From Bacillus shivajii (GTDB lineage: Bacteria > Bacillota > Bacilli > Bacillales > Salisediminibacteriaceae): a stretch of DNA of 64,000 bases. The notes under the pieces were generated by a model. The model made no database searches. It was not told where the DNA came from and saw only the letters and a program-made list of their open reading frames with translations. Positions within the stretch are counted from its first letter, which is position 1, and every line of letters begins with the position of its first letter. This document shows positions 54,298-62,983 of this stretch, one piece after another. The stretch spans positions 2,852,001 through 2,916,000 of the forward strand of contig NZ_CP084703.1 of the NCBI RefSeq assembly GCF_020519665.1, in the 5' to 3' direction. The position numbers were made by a program, and so were the translations under genes.

Positions 54298-54853
54298 AAT
54301 ACCCCGCTCTATGACTAAATATCTTGAACATTTTGTGACATATAATGATTGGTAAACAACTTAATTTAATAATAAAGTACAAAAAAGTGACGACTACGAA
54401 TCTAAGTAGTTCCGTTTAAAGGGAGAAACTGAAAATAACAACTCATTTTTGGAGGTAATTCGCGCCTGAATTATCTCCTTTATTTTTGTTGAGACGCAGT
54501 TGAAATACACTTCGCATTCCGCGGGCACGGCTTCAGCTAACTTTGGAAAGAAAACTCATTTCTTTCCAAAGTGGATCTTCTGCTCGCGCTGTTCCCGCCG
54601 GAGTCTACGTGTATTTCTACTGCTTCGAGCATCTAATCTTGTTCATTTGAACCTAAAGAAAACATCTTTTATAACAGTTTTCATTTTAAAGCTACTACAT
54701 CCGTATTCCATTGCTAGTTTAACCGGCTGCTTGCCAATTTTATACAGTTAAAAACATTCGGCGTTGATCACAGGACGTGATCGAAATTAGCCGAAGTTCA
54801 TTATAAAGACTTGCACTAAAGCTTAAGAGCTTCTAAGTAAGCACACTTCGCTT

Positions 54854-55537
54854 GCTCCTGCGGTTACTCGTCGCAGACTACGTGCCTCTTCCTCTTCAAG
54901 CACTTCTTGGAAGATGATGCGTCGAGACAGCTCGAAGAATATTCGGAGAAGCAAATGCTCGTTGCTCCTGCGGTTACTCGTCGCAGACTACGTGCCTCTT
55001 CCTCTTCAAGCACTTCTTGGAAGATGATGCGTCGAGGCAGCTCGAAGAATATTCGGAGAAGCAAATGCTCGTTGCTCCTGCGGTTACTCGTCGCAGACTA
55101 CGTGCCTCTTCCTCTTCAAGCACTTCTTGGAAGATGATGCGTCGAGGCAGCTCGAAGAATATTCGGAGAAGCAAATGCTCGTTGCTCCTGCGGTTACTCG
55201 TCGCAGACTACGTGCCTCTTCCTCTTCAAGCACTTCTTGGAAGATGATGCGTCGAGGCAGCTCGAAGAATATTCGGAGAAGCAAATGCTCGTTGCTCCTG
55301 CGGTTACTCGTCGCAGACTACGTGCCTCTTCCTCTTCAAGCACTTCTTGGAAGATGATGCGTCGAGGCAGCTCGAAGAATATTCGGAGAAGCAAATGCTC
55401 GTTGCTCCTGCGGTTACTCGTCGCAGACTACGTGCCTCTTCCTCTTCAAGCACTTCTTGGAAGATGATGCGTCGAGGCAGCTCGAAGAATATTCGGAGAA
55501 GCAAATGCTCGTTGCTCCTGCGGTTACTCGTCGCAGG
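54854..55537. repeat. Tandem array of six 110-bp units plus a partial seventh
   Basis: Units begin GCTCCTGCGGTTACTCGTCG at 54854, 54964, 55074, 55184, 55294, 55404; a partial one is at 55514. They appear identical by eye apart from one base in the first unit (GTCGAGACAG versus GTCGAGGCAG), indicating recent amplification. Each unit contains the GC-rich module seen elsewhere as a single or 32-bp-spaced copy. Confidence 0.95.
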
Positions 55538-55929
55538 TGAAGAGTACTAAGAATCTCTTTAACGAAAAGCCAAGTTTTGTTTAGAAGTGAACGTAACAAA
55601 AGACGGCGACTCCCGGAGGATCAGCGCAGTCTGAAGATCCACTTAGGCGAAAAGTTGTTGAGCCTAAGTTAGCTGAAGACAAGCCCTCGGGAAAGCGTCC
55701 GTCTGAAGTGAAGTTCACACTCATCATTCGGAATTTCGCATCATATTTTGAGTTATAAAATTGATTCCATTTTATAAAGAAAAAATTTATGATGAAACAA
55801 AACTGTATTCGTATTGAATATATTATTCGAAGAAGTGAAGCTTGAATGGATGTCGCACTTGCGTCTAGAGGTGAAAGCGTGTGCCTGTAATCGAAATCGA
55901 GTGCTTATCTTAATAAAAACTAAAATAAA

Positions 55930-55972
55930 AAGGCAACATGTAAAACTTAATGTTAAACGTGTTACCTTTTCT
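55930..55972 (-). terminator. Terminator within the family B right arm
   Basis: AAGGTAACACGT ... ACATGTTGCCTTTTTATTTT on the minus strand (arms 55930-55941 and 55957-55968). It is the only terminator seen after moaD. Confidence 0.75.
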
Positions 55973-56029
55973 ATTGTTTTTATTGTTTTTCACCTCGAAA
56001 ACGGAACTACTTAATACGCAGTCATTATA

Positions 56030-56266
56030 TTAACCCCCACTTACAGGAGGAATAAATGCAACAACGTCGCCATCTTTAACCGTTGTCTCATTATCTGCAA
56101 ATTCTTCATTCACTGCTGCCATTGCGTGTTTGATTCCATTTAACCCTTCATTATTTTCTAATAAATGATTACGAATGTCAGCTATTTTCATCTCACTTTT
56201 CTCAATCGTTATTTCACGTTGACCAACAATTTCTTCTAATTCAGCAAACAATAAAATGCGAATCAT
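56030..56266 (-). CDS. moaD: Molybdopterin synthase small subunit MoaD
   Basis: 78-residue ubiquitin-like sulfur carrier ending in the essential Gly-Gly (PPVSGG). With MoaE it inserts the dithiolene sulfurs into precursor Z. Last gene of the operon moeA-mobB-moaE-moaD; its start overlaps the moaE stop by 4 bp. A repeat element lies 16 bp beyond its stop. Confidence 0.93.
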   Translation of the reverse strand: MIRILLFAELEEIVGQREITIEKSEMKIADIRNHLLENNEGLNGIKHAMAAVNEEFADNETTVKDGDVVAFIPPVSGG

Positions 56267-56736
56267 TTTAGATCCTCCTCACTTGGACTACCTTCTGGAT
56301 ATGACTTTTTCTCAAGCTGGTCGCCAATCCATTCTTCACCGTCTTCCCAATGTTCTTTTTTCCAAATTGGGACAATTTCTTTAATACGTTCAATTGCATA
56401 ACGACTAGCTGCAAAAGAGTCTGCTCTATGTGGTGTCGACACAGCAATAACAACTGCAATATCGGAAATATTTAACTCACCGATCCGATGAGAAATCGCC
56501 ACTTTTGCATCAGGGTAGTCCCTTTGAATTTCATCCCCTATTTGTGCAAGCTTTTTTTCTGCCATCGGAACGTAAGCATCATACTTCAAATACATTGTAC
56601 GCTTATCTTTTGTCATCTCTCTAACTGTCCCTATAAACGTATTAATTGCTCCCGCATTTCGGTCTACAACTTTATCAACGACTTCTTGAATGACAATTTC
56701 CTCATTAGTAATAAGAAAAAACTTTTCATTTCCCAT
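56263..56736 (-). CDS. moaE: Molybdopterin synthase catalytic subunit MoaE
   Basis: 157 residues. GAINTFIGTVREMTKDK, HRIGELNISDIAVVIAVSTPHR and PIWKKEHWEDGEEWIG are standard MoaE segments; the lysines in WKKEHW include the catalytic one. I prefer ATG 56734-56736, seven bases after GGGGGA, over ATG 56742 which abuts it. It forms the heterotetramer with MoaD encoded next. Confidence 0.93.
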   Translation of the reverse strand: MGNEKFFLITNEEIVIQEVVDKVVDRNAGAINTFIGTVREMTKDKRTMYLKYDAYVPMAEKKLAQIGDEIQRDYPDAKVAISHRIGELNISDIAVVIAVSTPHRADSFAASRYAIERIKEIVPIWKKEHWEDGEEWIGDQLEKKSYPEGSPSEEDLK

Positions 56737-56747
56737 TTCCATTCCCC

Positions 56748-57272
56748 CTAGCCAAGTAACAACTTTAAAATATATGTTAAGTAGCGACCTTTTTCCGATA
56801 TGTGAAAAACCGGCAAAGAACTTCTCTTCTTAACACTAGACTTATGCACTTCTTCCCAGCATATAATCGCTTTAACATTCACACAATTATCCAGTAAATG
56901 TTCATCGTTTTTATCACGAAGTAATACAATCTTTTCATACTTCTCTCTCTTAAATCCTTCCACTAGTAAAATATCTAAAGAAACTTTATCGTAAAAAGCA
57001 ATCAAATCATCAAGAGAATATGTTTGTCCTTGTATATGAAGTTGAAGCTCGTCTTCACTTGCGACAAGTGAAGCAGTTGCACCTGATTCGCGATGCTTTC
57101 CAGAATCAGTCGCTTCATCTAATGCTTTTAATTTCGAATCATGACCATGATGTTTAATTGTCGCAACTGTGAGACTGTATTCACGTACTTTCATAATTAA
57201 ATTTTTCATTAATGTCGTTTTTCCACTGTTAGAAAAACCTACGATTTGAAAAATTGGAATTGATTTTGTCAT
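56748..57272 (-). CDS. mobB: Molybdopterin-guanine dinucleotide biosynthesis protein MobB
   Basis: 174-residue P-loop GTPase-like protein with Walker A GFSNSGKTTLMKNL at residues 12-25 and the ATIKHHGH segment; helps attach GMP to the cofactor. This fits with a bis-MGD enzyme such as the molybdopterin oxidoreductase at 48.7-50.9 kb. Its start overlaps the moeA stop by 4 bp. mobA is not in the window. Confidence 0.92.
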   Translation of the reverse strand: MTKSIPIFQIVGFSNSGKTTLMKNLIMKVREYSLTVATIKHHGHDSKLKALDEATDSGKHRESGATASLVASEDELQLHIQGQTYSLDDLIAFYDKVSLDILLVEGFKREKYEKIVLLRDKNDEHLLDNCVNVKAIICWEEVHKSSVKKRSSLPVFHISEKGRYLTYILKLLLG

Positions 57273-58564
57273 TCGTTTAAATTCCTTCTTTTCTTCTCAT
57301 CCATAAAAGGTTTATCACTACCTTCAGATGTTAATAAAAGAATATCAACCTCATCACCAGCATGGTACCCTCGTGTTCCACCTGGTACTGCGACTAAACA
57401 ATCAGAGTGTGCTAATGATGTCACGACTTGCGATTTATCCATTCCAACAGGTGTCGCAAAGACCTTCCCTTCAGCAAATGACAGTTTGCTCCGGATAAAC
57501 CGAGTGAACGGATTTGGTTTTGGAAAATCTTTATTTAATTCACCCTTCACTGTTTCCACATGAGGCTTGGCAGAACATAGGTAGTACTTAATCCAGGGTC
57601 TTGTATATAGTTCGAAACCGACAAAACATGCCGATGGATTACCTGATAGGCCAAAGAGAAGTTTTCCATCTTTTTCAGCAACAGTCGTTACACTTCCTGG
57701 GCGCATTTGAATTTTATTAAAAAGTACGTTTGCTCCTAGTTTTTGATAAATCTCAGGTAGATAATCAAAATCCCCAACAGAGACACCGCCGGTAGTAATC
57801 AAAATATCTACCTCCTCAAGTGACTCTTTTACTGCTTTATAACATTCATCAAAGTCATCGATTAATTTACCGAAGTATCGTGCATCTCCTCCAGCCTGCC
57901 TCACTTGAGAAGAGATCATATATGAATTACTATTACGGATTTTCCCAGGTTGTAGAGGTTCATCAACATCTAGTAATTCTGTTCCAGTTGCATAAATACC
58001 AACAACTGGCTTTTTGACAACGGGTACTCGTTTATAACCAAAGGTTGATAAGACTGCAATCGTTCCAGCATGAATTTTTGTTCCTGGCTTTATTAGATCC
58101 TCACCTTTTTTCGTCTCTTCTCCCTCAAAAGACACGAAATCCCCTGATTGAAACGGACGTTTGATATCGATGTATGTTTTATCGTTTTCCATCACTTCGT
58201 GTGCAAGTTCAAACATAACGATTGCATCACACCCTTCAGGCATAATCGTTCCTGTCATCACTCTCACAGCTTGACCTTCTTTAGCAGGTTCAGTCGCAAC
58301 CCCACCAGCACCAACCGTTTCAATTACTTCTAAACGAACTGGGTGCTCTTTGCTAGCGCCTTGTGTATCTTGACTTCTTACAGCGAATCCGTCTAAAGGA
58401 GACCGATCAAATGGAGGAATATTATGGTCTGCTTTTATTGGTTCTGCCAGGTACCGTCCATCGCAGTTTTCAATGTCAACGTATTCAATATCCCCATGTT
58501 TTTTATATTTCATTACTTCATTAATGGCATCATTTACGTAAATCGCTGTTCGCTCTTCAAACAT
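57269..58564 (-). CDS. moeA: Molybdopterin molybdotransferase MoeA
   Basis: 431 residues. Inserts molybdenum into adenylylated molybdopterin. Visible motifs: DHNIPPFDRSPLDGFAVRS, RVMTGTIMPEGCDAIVMFE, TTGGVSVGDFDYLPE, and GLSGNPSACFVGFE. Start ATG 58564 follows AGAGAGGTG; the GTG nine bases upstream overlaps that site. First gene of the operon, with an FNR box and -10 upstream, so cofactor synthesis is probably induced together with the reductase. Confidence 0.95.
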   Translation of the reverse strand: MFEERTAIYVNDAINEVMKYKKHGDIEYVDIENCDGRYLAEPIKADHNIPPFDRSPLDGFAVRSQDTQGASKEHPVRLEVIETVGAGGVATEPAKEGQAVRVMTGTIMPEGCDAIVMFELAHEVMENDKTYIDIKRPFQSGDFVSFEGEETKKGEDLIKPGTKIHAGTIAVLSTFGYKRVPVVKKPVVGIYATGTELLDVDEPLQPGKIRNSNSYMISSQVRQAGGDARYFGKLIDDFDECYKAVKESLEEVDILITTGGVSVGDFDYLPEIYQKLGANVLFNKIQMRPGSVTTVAEKDGKLLFGLSGNPSACFVGFELYTRPWIKYYLCSAKPHVETVKGELNKDFPKPNPFTRFIRSKLSFAEGKVFATPVGMDKSQVVTSLAHSDCLVAVPGGTRGYHAGDEVDILLLTSEGSDKPFMDEKKRRNLNE

Positions 58565-58651
58565 GACGTTCACACCTCTCTAATCTATATATAACGATAG
58601 TTTAACAAACTATTTCTCTTATATTAAATGCTAAGCCTTCTCTTATGTAAT

Positions 58652-58695
58652 ATTTTACTGTACTTAATGCCATTCACACTGTGACAATTATCACT
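58652..58695 (-). promoter_or_regulatory. FNR-dependent promoter of the moeA operon
   Basis: FNR box TGTGA-CAATTA-TCACT (58680-58695) centred 30.5 bp from a -10 TAAAAT (58652-58657, minus strand). Confidence 0.82.
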
Positions 58696-58740
58696 CTAAA
58701 AAACGCTCCCATTCAAATTATTAGACAGGAAATACATATA

Positions 58741-58885
58741 TGAATTAATTTCATGACTCAAAATATGATGCCAAATTCCGAATGATGAGCGTGAACTTCA
58801 CTTCAAAATAAAACGTATATTTAATGATAAATTTATAATATCATTCGTTTCATTGCGCAAAAAACGGAATTATGAAATTGATTCA
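58741..58885. mobile_element. Minimal family A element, 145 bp
   Basis: Inverted ends TGAATTAATTTCATGA and TTATGAAATTGATTCA. The left arm (AAATTCCGAATGATGAGCG, AACTTCACTTC) is joined directly to the right AT-rich arm (AAAACGTATATTTAATGATAA ... TTGCGCAAAAAACG-type) without the GC-rich core. It therefore defines both ends of the family. Flanked by TATA on both sides. Confidence 0.78.
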
Positions 58886-58904
58886 TATAAAATGACATGA
58901 AAAG

Positions 58905-58940
58905 AAACGCTGATTCAGAGATGAACCAGCGTTTATAGAT
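58905..58940 (-). terminator. Terminator after sco
   Basis: AAACGCTGGTTCA-TCTC-TGAATCAGCGTTT then CTTTTC on the minus strand. Confidence 0.85.
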
Positions 58941-58944
58941 CTTA

Positions 58945-59562
58945 TTATTCGTTTGATAGTAAGAATTCTAAGTCTTTACTAATAGCGTCTAAGTCAAAGC
59001 GACTTTCTCCGCTGTAAAAACGGACAATTTCCCCTTCTGGATTTATTAAATAGAAACGAGTAGGGTGTCCGATATCATTATCCCCAGGTACAACGGGAAC
59101 TCTAAAGGATTCTAGGGAGAACTCTTTAATATGTTCTTGAGAATAGCCAGTGACAAAGTCCCAATTATCAAAACTTGCACCGTAAGATTCTCCGTAATCT
59201 TCTAGTCGTTCTGGTGTATCAAATTCAGGGTCCACTGTAAATGAAACGATACGAATATCTAAATCCCTTTCAAGAATTTCTCCTTGTAAATCAACCATAT
59301 TTGGCGTCATCGTCATACAAACGGTCGGGCATCGTGTGAAAATTGTTTTTGCTAGCCACCATTCTCCTAGCATATCTTTTTTACTAATTTCTACCCCAGA
59401 TTGATTGACTGCTTCAAAATCAGCAATGTGAAATTCTTCATCTGATTGTGTTACATCGATAATCGCATCAGATTCAGGAGGTTGAGGGGCCTGGTATAGA
59501 AAACTACATCCAGATACAACAACCATAGCCAGTAAAACAAATGATAACTTCAAAAAGTTCAT
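58945..59562 (-). CDS. SCO1/SenC family copper chaperone lipoprotein
   Basis: 205 residues. Lipoprotein signal (LLAMVVVSGC), then a thioredoxin-like domain with the copper ligands Cys-x3-Cys in TRCPTVCMTMTPN and His in DIGHPTRFYL. It supplies copper to the CuA site of cytochrome c oxidase. Start ATG 59562 follows AGGGGAG; an ATG 21 bases upstream overlaps it. The next gene is ctaG, another oxidase assembly factor, on the same strand. Confidence 0.92.
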   Translation of the reverse strand: MNFLKLSFVLLAMVVVSGCSFLYQAPQPPESDAIIDVTQSDEEFHIADFEAVNQSGVEISKKDMLGEWWLAKTIFTRCPTVCMTMTPNMVDLQGEILERDLDIRIVSFTVDPEFDTPERLEDYGESYGASFDNWDFVTGYSQEHIKEFSLESFRVPVVPGDNDIGHPTRFYLINPEGEIVRFYSGESRFDLDAISKDLEFLLSNE

Positions 59563-59592
59563 AAAAAGTTTCTCCCCTATCATTCTCTATCT

Positions 59593-60510
59593 TTATTGTG
59601 AATTAGGTTGTACCATTTCATATGATTTAAATTCTACTTCTGTACGCGATGACTTATCTCGATTCATCCATGCTTTAAATACATATCCAATTGCGACACC
59701 GTATACAAGCTCTTGAATAACCTTCATTAAAGCACCACCGAGCTGTTGATCATGGAGAGGACTTAATGGAGTCAATGCTTGCTCCCCTGAGAACATTTCA
59801 AATGGAATATCAGCTCCGGCAGGTAAACAATAACTAATGGCCACTGCCCATGTACTTGGGTCTGTATATGTTGCATATAAAGGTGAACCTGCAAAAATGA
59901 TTAATGCACAAGCTGGCGTAATTAACACACCATTAGCAAACATATAACCTATTTTTTTTAATTCAGAGAGTTCATAGCGCGTTTCCAAGCGGGGAGTTAA
60001 ATGCCACCACATCAAGATTGCTGCAAATAACATTCCTAGCTGATAAAGGTTATGCCATCCTTCATTTGTTAGTAAAGTGTCAAATGTATTTGGCATATGA
60101 TAAAAAGAAAACATTGCATTAAATAATACAAGCCCTAAAATTGGATAACCAACAACAAGGAAAATTCCTCGGATCACTTTAAACTTAGTAAAAATTTTAA
60201 AGAACCAAGATGGAATACCTAATAGCAACAGTGGTGGTGCAATTAAGTAAACGATGGCCATCGATAACATATGCATACTTAACATGAGATGACCTAACAC
60301 ATAGAGTGGTCCACCAAAGCCGAAGTAAACGGCAATTAGACCAAGATGAAAGTACACTTTCCTTCTTGTTGAAACTCGTTCTGCATCCGGGAACTTATGT
60401 CTAAGAGGTCCAATTATGATAAAGTATAAAGCACTCAAAAACATTAGTACGACAATTAATTCAGGTGTCCATATCGTCCATGCAGAGAACGTGGAAAAAA
60501 ATTGCTCCAT
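59593..60510 (-). CDS. ctaG: Cytochrome c oxidase assembly factor CtaG
   Basis: 305 residues with seven helices of the Bacillus CtaG (caa3_CtaG) family, required for caa3 oxidase assembly. Family-like segments WTPELIVVLMFLSALYFI, HLGLIAVYFGFGGPL and PLSPLHDQQLGGALMKVIQE with histidines that may bind copper. The ATG follows GGAAGGA. It precedes sco by 30 bp, so both probably form an operon for aerobic oxidase biogenesis. Structural oxidase genes are not in the window. Confidence 0.92.
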   Translation of the reverse strand: MEQFFSTFSAWTIWTPELIVVLMFLSALYFIIIGPLRHKFPDAERVSTRRKVYFHLGLIAVYFGFGGPLYVLGHLMLSMHMLSMAIVYLIAPPLLLLGIPSWFFKIFTKFKVIRGIFLVVGYPILGLVLFNAMFSFYHMPNTFDTLLTNEGWHNLYQLGMLFAAILMWWHLTPRLETRYELSELKKIGYMFANGVLITPACALIIFAGSPLYATYTDPSTWAVAISYCLPAGADIPFEMFSGEQALTPLSPLHDQQLGGALMKVIQELVYGVAIGYVFKAWMNRDKSSRTEVEFKSYEMVQPNSQ

Positions 60511-60728
60511 CGTCCTTCCTCCTTCATGTATATTTCATAATTATTTTTCTTTCATTTATACGATAACTGTAAAAAATTCATGGGATTTTAACAACCTCGT
60601 AGCTAATTATAGTATATTTATAACATGATTGCATTGGAAACCATACTCTTTTGCTTAGAAAAAATTAGTAACGAATGGATAACATCATTAGAAAATTGAT
60701 TTACTACAAAAATATAGGAGGTTATCAA

Positions 60729-61544
60729 ATGCAGCCACATATCATTGCCGTTGATTTAGACGGAACACTACTAACAGACGACAAAAACATTTCACTCAAA
60801 AACAGAGCCGCTTTAGCTAAATTGAGAGAACTTGGCCATAAAGTTGTCATTGCGACTGGAAGGCCATTTCGTGCAAGCAAAGCTTACTATGAAGAACTAT
60901 TTCTAGATTCTCCAATGGTAAATTTCAATGGCGCTTTTATTCATCACCCTAAAAATGAAAAAGCCTTTCGACCTATTCACTCGCCACTTGATAAAAAGAT
61001 TGCTAAAACAGTTATAGAAACGTGCGAATCCTTCCAAGTCAAAAATATTATGGTCGAAATTATGGATGATTATTACTTGCGTTATTTAAATAAAGGCTTT
61101 GCAGATGCCTTTACACTCGGTCAATCTCCTGTTGATTATGGCAATTTACAGCAGCTTCTTACAGAAGATCCAACTTCCATTCTCATACACCCAGATGAAA
61201 ATCATGAACAACAGCTTAGAGCATTATTAAAGGATGCTCATGCTGAAGTCATAGACCAACGTTCATGGGGGGCACCATGGCATGTCATTGAAATCGTAAA
61301 GTCTGGATTAAGTAAAGCAGTCGGTCTTAAAGAAATCTCTGATTACTACCAAATTCCCCAAGAGCGAATTATTGCCTTCGGTGATGAAGATAATGATCTA
61401 GAGATGATCGATTATGCTGGATGTGGCGTTGCCATGGGGAATGCGATTAACGAATTAAAATCCATAGCAAATGAAGTAACTGTTACTAATGAAGAGGATG
61501 GGATTGCTCACTTTTTACAACATCGTTTCAACCTTCAATTATAA
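60729..61544 (+). CDS. Cof-type HAD phosphatase (YitU-like)
   Basis: 271 residues, HAD superfamily with type IIB cap. Motif I AVDLDGTLLTDD (nucleophile Asp near residue 8), motif II VIATGRPFRA, a lysine in GLSKAVGLKEI, and motif IV FGDEDNDLEMIDYAG. Dephosphorylates small phosphorylated metabolites; flavin-nucleotide phosphatases belong to this group. Start ATG 60729 follows TAGGAGG; an upstream ATG lacks a site. Confidence 0.92.
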   Translation: MQPHIIAVDLDGTLLTDDKNISLKNRAALAKLRELGHKVVIATGRPFRASKAYYEELFLDSPMVNFNGAFIHHPKNEKAFRPIHSPLDKKIAKTVIETCESFQVKNIMVEIMDDYYLRYLNKGFADAFTLGQSPVDYGNLQQLLTEDPTSILIHPDENHEQQLRALLKDAHAEVIDQRSWGAPWHVIEIVKSGLSKAVGLKEISDYYQIPQERIIAFGDEDNDLEMIDYAGCGVAMGNAINELKSIANEVTVTNEEDGIAHFLQHRFNLQL

Positions 61545-61620
61545 CATTACATCTACCAACTAATTAGTATACTTCAAATCTGTAGGGAACTACTCAGTAA
61601 AAGTGAAAATTTAATGACAA

Positions 61621-61668
61621 AAAGGATGACTCATAAGTGCCAGGCACTAATGAGTCATCCTTTTTTTG
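61621..61668 (+). terminator. Terminator after the HAD gene
   Basis: AAAGGATGACTCAT ... ATGAGTCATCCTTT then TTTT, a perfect 14-bp stem. Confidence 0.92.
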
Positions 61669-61826
61669 TCAGATTAGAATTTATTACATTTCCCTCGATA
61701 TTATCTAGACTACAAGCGTGCACGTTGCCCCTTTCTTATGTGATCATAAATTGACCAATTTTTGTTCATTTTTTCTACTTATTTCGAGCAACCTATAGTT
61801 GAACAACGATGAGAGGAGGTTTTCCA

Positions 61827-61961
61827 TTGACGAAACGTTCACGTGGAAAGCGATTTATTAAACAAAGTGGGGATGCTGATGATGTACCTAACCATGAGCG
61901 GTGGGACGACGTACACTCATTAGCCGAAACAAAAAATAATAAGAAAGGGAAGCGATCATAA
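61827..61961 (+). CDS. Small charged protein coupled to the DUF3813-like gene
   Basis: 44 residues from TTG 61827 behind GAGAGGAGGT (MTKRSRGKRFIKQSGD at its start, ending KNNKKGKRS). Its TAA overlaps the ATG of the next gene by one base, so the two are translationally coupled. It resembles short spore-related or cytoplasmic proteins of Bacillaceae by composition, but I cannot name it. Confidence 0.6.
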   Translation: MTKRSRGKRFIKQSGDADDVPNHERWDDVHSLAETKNNKKGKRS

Positions 61962-62194
61962 TGGGAAATCAAATTTTTCAGAGAGCATATCAAGCAGTAG
62001 AAGAAGCGAATGAAGCGATGAAAGCTGCTCATACTCCTCAAGCGCAGGCTGAAGCAACGGAGAAAGTTAGACGTGCGAAGCAAGCATTATCACAAGCTTT
62101 CGCAGATTCCTCCAACGCTGAACGAGCACAATTGATGGAATTGCAGGACACGTTTTACGAAACCTCTGAAGAGTTCATGACTGAAGATTTTTAG
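61961..62194 (+). CDS. DUF3813-like small helical protein
   Basis: 77 residues, predicted helical, Ala/Glu/Gln-rich (MGNQIFQRAYQAVEEANEAM at its start). The pattern resembles DUF3813 proteins of Bacillus as I remember them. Soluble; function unknown. Follows the small gene at 61827 with TAATG overlap, and the HAD gene about 0.4 kb upstream. Confidence 0.65.
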   Translation: MGNQIFQRAYQAVEEANEAMKAAHTPQAQAEATEKVRRAKQALSQAFADSSNAERAQLMELQDTFYETSEEFMTEDF

Positions 62195-62264
62195 GATGAC
62201 TTCATTTTATATAAAAATCTACAATAAAAAAGAGCCCTTATTTAAGCAAAATATATACGACCGA

Positions 62265-62300
62265 CCAAAAGCTTTTTATAGCTTTTGGTCTTTTTTTACT
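62265..62300 (+). terminator. Terminator
   Basis: GACCAAAAGCT-TTTTAT-AGCTTTTGGTC then TTTTTTT. Confidence 0.92.
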
Positions 62301-62446
62301 TCTTTTATTATAAGACATTTAATATAGAGGCATTTTTCATTTTTTTATCGAACTTCTTCATTAACCATGTTAAAATTCATATTGCTAACACTCGTGAATG
62401 AATGATTTGCATTGATATAAATGTACTTTTTTAAAGGAGGATTGTA

Positions 62447-62899
62447 ATGCACATTTATAAAGTAGAAAAAAACGCATCACCAGAAATGAGAACAAATATT
62501 ACTTCACTCATGATGGAACAGATGGATGCGTTAAGTAGTGGTATGACAGAGGAAGATATATTAAAGACGATTGACCTTGCTTTAACTGAGCATTCCGGTG
62601 CTGAAATTTTTATTGCGGAGAAAAATGATGAAGTTATCGGCTGTGCTTTTTTAAACACAGGCATAGGTTTAGACAAAGGAGGTCCTTACATATGGCTTAA
62701 TGATTTATATGTAAAAAAAGATTATCGCAGGCAAGGAATAGCCAGGAAGCTACTTTTAAAAGTTCTTTACTGGGCAGAGCAGAAAAACTTCAAAGGTATT
62801 GAGCTTGAAACAGGAATAAACAATGCTGCGACTAAGAAATTATATAATTCATTAGGTTTTTATGACATCGTTTCGAAACGTTATGGACGCCAACTTTAA
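62447..62899 (+). CDS. GNAT-family N-acetyltransferase
   Basis: 150 residues. Acetyl-CoA-binding motif VKKDYRRQGIARKLLLKVL near residue 90 and the C-terminal LYNSLGFYDI segment define the GNAT fold. The ATG follows AAAGGAGGATTG. The substrate is unknown. It stands alone between a terminator and a family C repeat. Confidence 0.88.
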   Translation: MHIYKVEKNASPEMRTNITSLMMEQMDALSSGMTEEDILKTIDLALTEHSGAEIFIAEKNDEVIGCAFLNTGIGLDKGGPYIWLNDLYVKKDYRRQGIARKLLLKVLYWAEQKNFKGIELETGINNAATKKLYNSLGFYDIVSKRYGRQL

Positions 62900-62983
62900 A
62901 CAAAACTTGGATGATAATATTTCAAAGCCGAATTTGCAATTATAAAGAAGCACTGATATGTATCATACTATTAATAAATTCTA

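Larger units (their letters stand above)
54403..56013. mobile_element. Family B element with terminal inverted repeats, 1.6 kb, nested
   Basis: Perfect 15-bp inverted ends TAAGTAGTTCCGTTT (54403-54417 and, inverted, 55999-56013). Inside, in order: a palindromic GC-rich core, an AGGAC-loop hairpin (54766-54782), the 110-bp tandem array (54854-55537), a partial family A element (55590-55770), and the right arm with a terminator hairpin. No transposase ORF; the short frames over the array are by-products of the repeats. No clear target duplication. Confidence 0.82.

Noticed and set aside
54124-54318. Open frame of 64 codons at the orphan FNR box
   Set aside because: No site, and the FNR box lies within it; probably non-coding or relic sequence.
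54854-55537. Regular repeats looking like a CRISPR array
   Set aside because: Units are 110 bp and contiguous with no variable spacers, and no cas gene is present.
54864-55599. Repeated 61-76-residue open frames on both strands of the tandem array
   Set aside because: They are by-products of the repeat in frames lacking stops, have no ribosome-binding sites and are Ser/Arg/Leu-rich nonsense.
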